This document shows, piece after piece, positions 61,351 to 64,000 of a DNA stretch of 64,000 nt. Position 1 is the stretch's first letter; each line of letters starts with the position of its first letter. The translations under genes and the position numbers were made by a program. A model generated the notes under the pieces. That model was not told the origin of the DNA. It did not search any database and saw only the letters and a list, made by a program, of their open reading frames with translations. This DNA comes from Aquimonas sp964586455 (lineage in GTDB: Bacteria > Pseudomonadota > Gammaproteobacteria > Xanthomonadales > Xanthomonadaceae), in NCBI GenBank assembly GCA_964586455.1, contig CAZPHV010000004.1, forward strand, positions 1 through 64,000. Direction: 5' to 3'.

Positions 61351-64000
61351 ATGAAGTTGAACCAGAGCAAGCTTCGCACCGCGGTGCGATTTGCCCTGTG
61401 CTTCGGCGCTACCGGCCTGATGGCCGGCACCGCGCTGGCCCAGGATGAGGCCACCGAACTCGAGCGCATCGAGGTCACCGGCTCACGTATCCGGACGGTT
61501 GAAGTCGCGACGCCGGCCCCGGTGCTGTCGATCACCCGTGACGAGATCGAGAAGCAGGGCTTCCAGTCGGTCGCTGACATCGTCCAGAACGTGTCGGCAT
61601 TCGGCACTCCGACCATCACCCGTGCGTCGCCGCTCAGCGCCGGTGAGGCTGCTGGTGGCGTCTTCGTCAGCATGCGCAACCTGGGTGCAGCGCGTACGCT
61701 CGTGCTGGTGAACGGTCGCCGCCTCGGCATCACCACCAGTGGTCTGGCCGACCTGTCGACCATCCCCGCTTCTGCGGTCGAGCGCATCGAGATCCTGAAA
61801 GATGGCGCTTCCTCGCTGTACGGCTCGGATGCCATCGGCGGCGTGGTCAACATCATTACCCGCCGCAACTATGAAGGCCTGGCTGCCAGCACCTACTACG
61901 GCCAGTACAGCCAAGGTGACGGCGATACCACCCGCGCCGACATGGTGATGGGCTTCACCGGTGAGCGCGGCTCACTGACCATCGCCGCTGAGTGGGCCAA
62001 GGAAGAAAAGGTCAAGGCCACCGATCGCAGCTTCTCCGCCTTCCCGCGCGGTGCCAATCACCCGAATGATGGCTGGACCACGGTTGGCCAGTTCGGTGGT
62101 TTCCAGACCACCGCCGGGACCGCGATCCCGAATGTGGCGGCGGGCACGCATGTTTTGCTGCGTCCGAACGGCGACCCGACCAATCCTGCCGACTTCATCG
62201 CGCAGAACCGCAACACTGGCGCCTGCAACTTCCTCACCGGCGTCTGCACGGACGGTTCGCCTGCCGACAAGACCAACACGCTGGAGCAGACCGACCTGCG
62301 CACACCGCTGCAGAGCCGTGGCCTGTTCGTTTCGGGTCACTACGACCTGCACGACATGGTCCGCTTCACCTCGGATCTGACCTACTCGAACCGCTTCTCC
62401 GAGCGTCAGGTGGCCGGATACCCGATGCAAGCGGCTCCGTTCAGTGCGCCGATGTCGGCCGACAGCTACTTCAACCCGACCGACGGCGCGATCAGCAACT
62501 GGTATCGCCGTACCTGGGAAGTGCCGCGTGATTCCACCAGCGAACTCACCACCTACCGCCTGAATCTCGGCTTCGAAGGCAGCTTCGATATCGGTAGCCG
62601 CTACTTCGACTGGGATGTGGGCTATACCTACATCGAAAACAACCTGCTGCAGGCGACTTTCGGCAACCTCAACCTGGAGCGTACCCGCCAGGCCGTGGGC
62701 CCCTCGTTCCTGAACCCGCAGGGCCGGGTCCAGTGCGGTACGGAAGCCGCGCCGATCGCGTTCACGCAGTGCGTGCCCTTCAATCCCTTCCTGCCCTCGG
62801 GTCGTGAAGGCCAGGGCGGCTTGACCAACAACCCCCAGCTGCAGAACTACCTGTTCCAGCGCGAGCATGCGGTCGGTGAGACCAGCACCGAGATCATGTC
62901 GGCCAACCTGTCCGGCAACCTCTTTTCCCTGCCGGCCGGTGACCTGCAGTACGCGGTGGGTTTCGAGCACCGCAAGGAAGACGGTGCGTTCGTGCCTGAC
63001 GCCATGGCGCAGACCGGCAACTCGACCAACCTGTCGGCCGGCCCGACCGGCGGTGGCTACAAGGTCGATGAGTTCTACGCCGAGCTGCAGGTTCCGCTGC
63101 TCAGCCAGGTGGCCTTTGCCGAGGAGCTGAGCCTGCAGCTGGCCAGCCGCTACTCGGACTACAACACCTTCGGTGACACCACCAACGACAAGTTGGGCCT
63201 GAAGTGGCGTCCGATCGAGAGCCTGCTGTTCCGCGGCACCATCGCCGATGGTTTCCGCGCGCCGACGATCGCTGACCTGTTCGGCGGCGGCTCGCAGACC
63301 TTCTCGTTCTTCACCGACCCCTGCGACACCAACTTCGGCAGCGCGGCCACCAATGCCACCACCCGTGCCAACTGCGCGCGTGATCTGGGTGCACTGGCTG
63401 CCAACTTCCGTCAGCTGGGTCAGGGCTTCAACCCCGCTGGTGCGCCGAACACCCAGACTCCGATTGCCTTCACCTCGGGCTCCAACCCGACCCTGCAGCC
63501 GGAAACCTCGCGTTCGAAGACCGCCGGTATCGTCTGGAGCCCGGGCTTCGTCGAAGGTCTGAACCTGTCGCTGGACTGGTGGAACGTTCGCATCGACAAC
63601 ACCATCGTTGCCGACGCGCCGACCACCATCCTCAACGACTGCTACGTCCAGAACATCGCCAGCCGTTGTTCGGCGCAGCTGTTCACGCGTGACCCGACCC
63701 TGGGCTACGTCAACTTCCTCTCGTTCGGCGGCCGCAACGCCGGTTACCGCGAGATCGAAGGCTTTGACTTCGACTGGACCTATCGCTTCGAGATCGGCGA
63801 CTACGGCCGGATCCAGATCGCGAACAACACGACCTACACTTCGAAGGACGTGTTCATCAGCACCAACGATCCGCGTTATCCGATCTCCAGCGTGGGCGTG
63901 GCTGGCTCCGGTTCGACCACCTTCCGCATCCGTTCGAACTTGAACGTCGGCTGGGAGCTGGGCGACTTCGGCGTCAACTGGACTACCCGCTACTACTCGT
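61351..64000 (+). CDS. TonB-dependent outer-membrane receptor (3' end outside window)
   Basis: At least 883 residues, open to the window end. A signal peptide (cleaved after LALAQ, residue ~31) leads to ERIEVTGSRI, the TonB-box region common in Xanthomonadales receptors. The plug domain follows with VQNVSAFGTPTITRAS-like and RTLVLVNGRRLGITTSGLAD, IPASAVERIEILKDGASSLY and GSDAIGGVVNIITRR. The long barrel has paired cysteines (for example DCYVQNIASRC) typical of the large Oar/peptide or carbohydrate receptors of this order. The substrate is unknown. CAGGAG precedes the ATG. A possible -10 TACTAT at 61264-61269 lies upstream, without a good -35. The 183-base leader after the sRNA terminator is otherwise unremarkable. 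Confidence 0.95.
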   Translation, partial: MKLNQSKLRTAVRFALCFGATGLMAGTALAQDEATELERIEVTGSRIRTVEVATPAPVLSITRDEIEKQGFQSVADIVQNVSAFGTPTITRASPLSAGEAAGGVFVSMRNLGAARTLVLVNGRRLGITTSGLADLSTIPASAVERIEILKDGASSLYGSDAIGGVVNIITRRNYEGLAASTYYGQYSQGDGDTTRADMVMGFTGERGSLTIAAEWAKEEKVKATDRSFSAFPRGANHPNDGWTTVGQFGGFQTTAGTAIPNVAAGTHVLLRPNGDPTNPADFIAQNRNTGACNFLTGVCTDGSPADKTNTLEQTDLRTPLQSRGLFVSGHYDLHDMVRFTSDLTYSNRFSERQVAGYPMQAAPFSAPMSADSYFNPTDGAISNWYRRTWEVPRDSTSELTTYRLNLGFEGSFDIGSRYFDWDVGYTYIENNLLQATFGNLNLERTRQAVGPSFLNPQGRVQCGTEAAPIAFTQCVPFNPFLPSGREGQGGLTNNPQLQNYLFQREHAVGETSTEIMSANLSGNLFSLPAGDLQYAVGFEHRKEDGAFVPDAMAQTGNSTNLSAGPTGGGYKVDEFYAELQVPLLSQVAFAEELSLQLASRYSDYNTFGDTTNDKLGLKWRPIESLLFRGTIADGFRAPTIADLFGGGSQTFSFFTDPCDTNFGSAATNATTRANCARDLGALAANFRQLGQGFNPAGAPNTQTPIAFTSGSNPTLQPETSRSKTAGIVWSPGFVEGLNLSLDWWNVRIDNTIVADAPTTILNDCYVQNIASRCSAQLFTRDPTLGYVNFLSFGGRNAGYREIEGFDFDWTYRFEIGDYGRIQIANNTTYTSKDVFISTNDPRYPISSVGVAGSGSTTFRIRSNLNVGWELGDFGVNWTTRYYS

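Overview
The window is high-GC, tightly packed gammaproteobacterial chromosome. Gene content and gene order point to the Xanthomonadales (Lysobacter/Xanthomonas relatives). The two strongest pointers are an rpoN-vemR-fleQ block inside the flagellar cluster and a type II secretion operon in the xps order E-F-G-H-I-J-K-L-M-N-D. No rRNA, prophage, insertion sequence or CRISPR array is visible. Layout: 0-8 kb holds a SulP anion transporter and a small lipoprotein (minus strand), a QEGLA/DUF1704 metallopeptidase-like protein, malic enzyme MaeB and a bacterioferritin-like protein that lacks the haem-ligand Met. The gaps here are filled by short palindromic repeats, including an exact 59-bp tandem array. 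8-24.5 kb is a minus-strand flagellar block. In transcription order it reads: small protein with a flagellin-like tail, fliC, flaG, fliD, fliS, fliT-like, PilZ-like, NarL-type regulator, rpoN, vemR, fleQ, fliE, fliF, fliG, fliH, fliI, fliJ, fliK. A good sigma-28 promoter precedes fliC and a good sigma-54 promoter precedes fliE, which fits a FleQ/RpoN to FliA hierarchy. 24.5-31.8 kb carries an RDD membrane protein, xerD-dsbC, purL and a translationally coupled membrane protein. 31.9-42.9 kb is the complete type II secretion operon, interrupted between gspE and gspF by an inverted heptamer-repeat element. 42.9-47.9 kb carries a lipoprotein, two exported proteins of unknown function (one with signs of very high expression) and a parvulin-type periplasmic chaperone. 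These could be clients or partners of the secretion system. 48.4-54.9 kb is a polysaccharide export and modification cluster: Wzm, Wzt with a carbohydrate-binding tail, two GT2 glycosyltransferases, a methyltransferase and a novel 613-aa protein. 54.9-64 kb is mostly housekeeping: DUF971, an SLC13 transporter, trmB, thiG, thiS, tRNA-Gly(CCC), a RimB-like protein and rimK. Next comes a candidate C-rich-loop small RNA with a strong terminator, and then a TonB-dependent receptor that runs off the window. The most promising under-described items are the candidate sRNA between rimK and the TonB receptor, the palindromic repeat family with arm covariation, the flagellin-tail protein, the 613-aa protein of the polysaccharide cluster and the abundant exported 595-aa protein.
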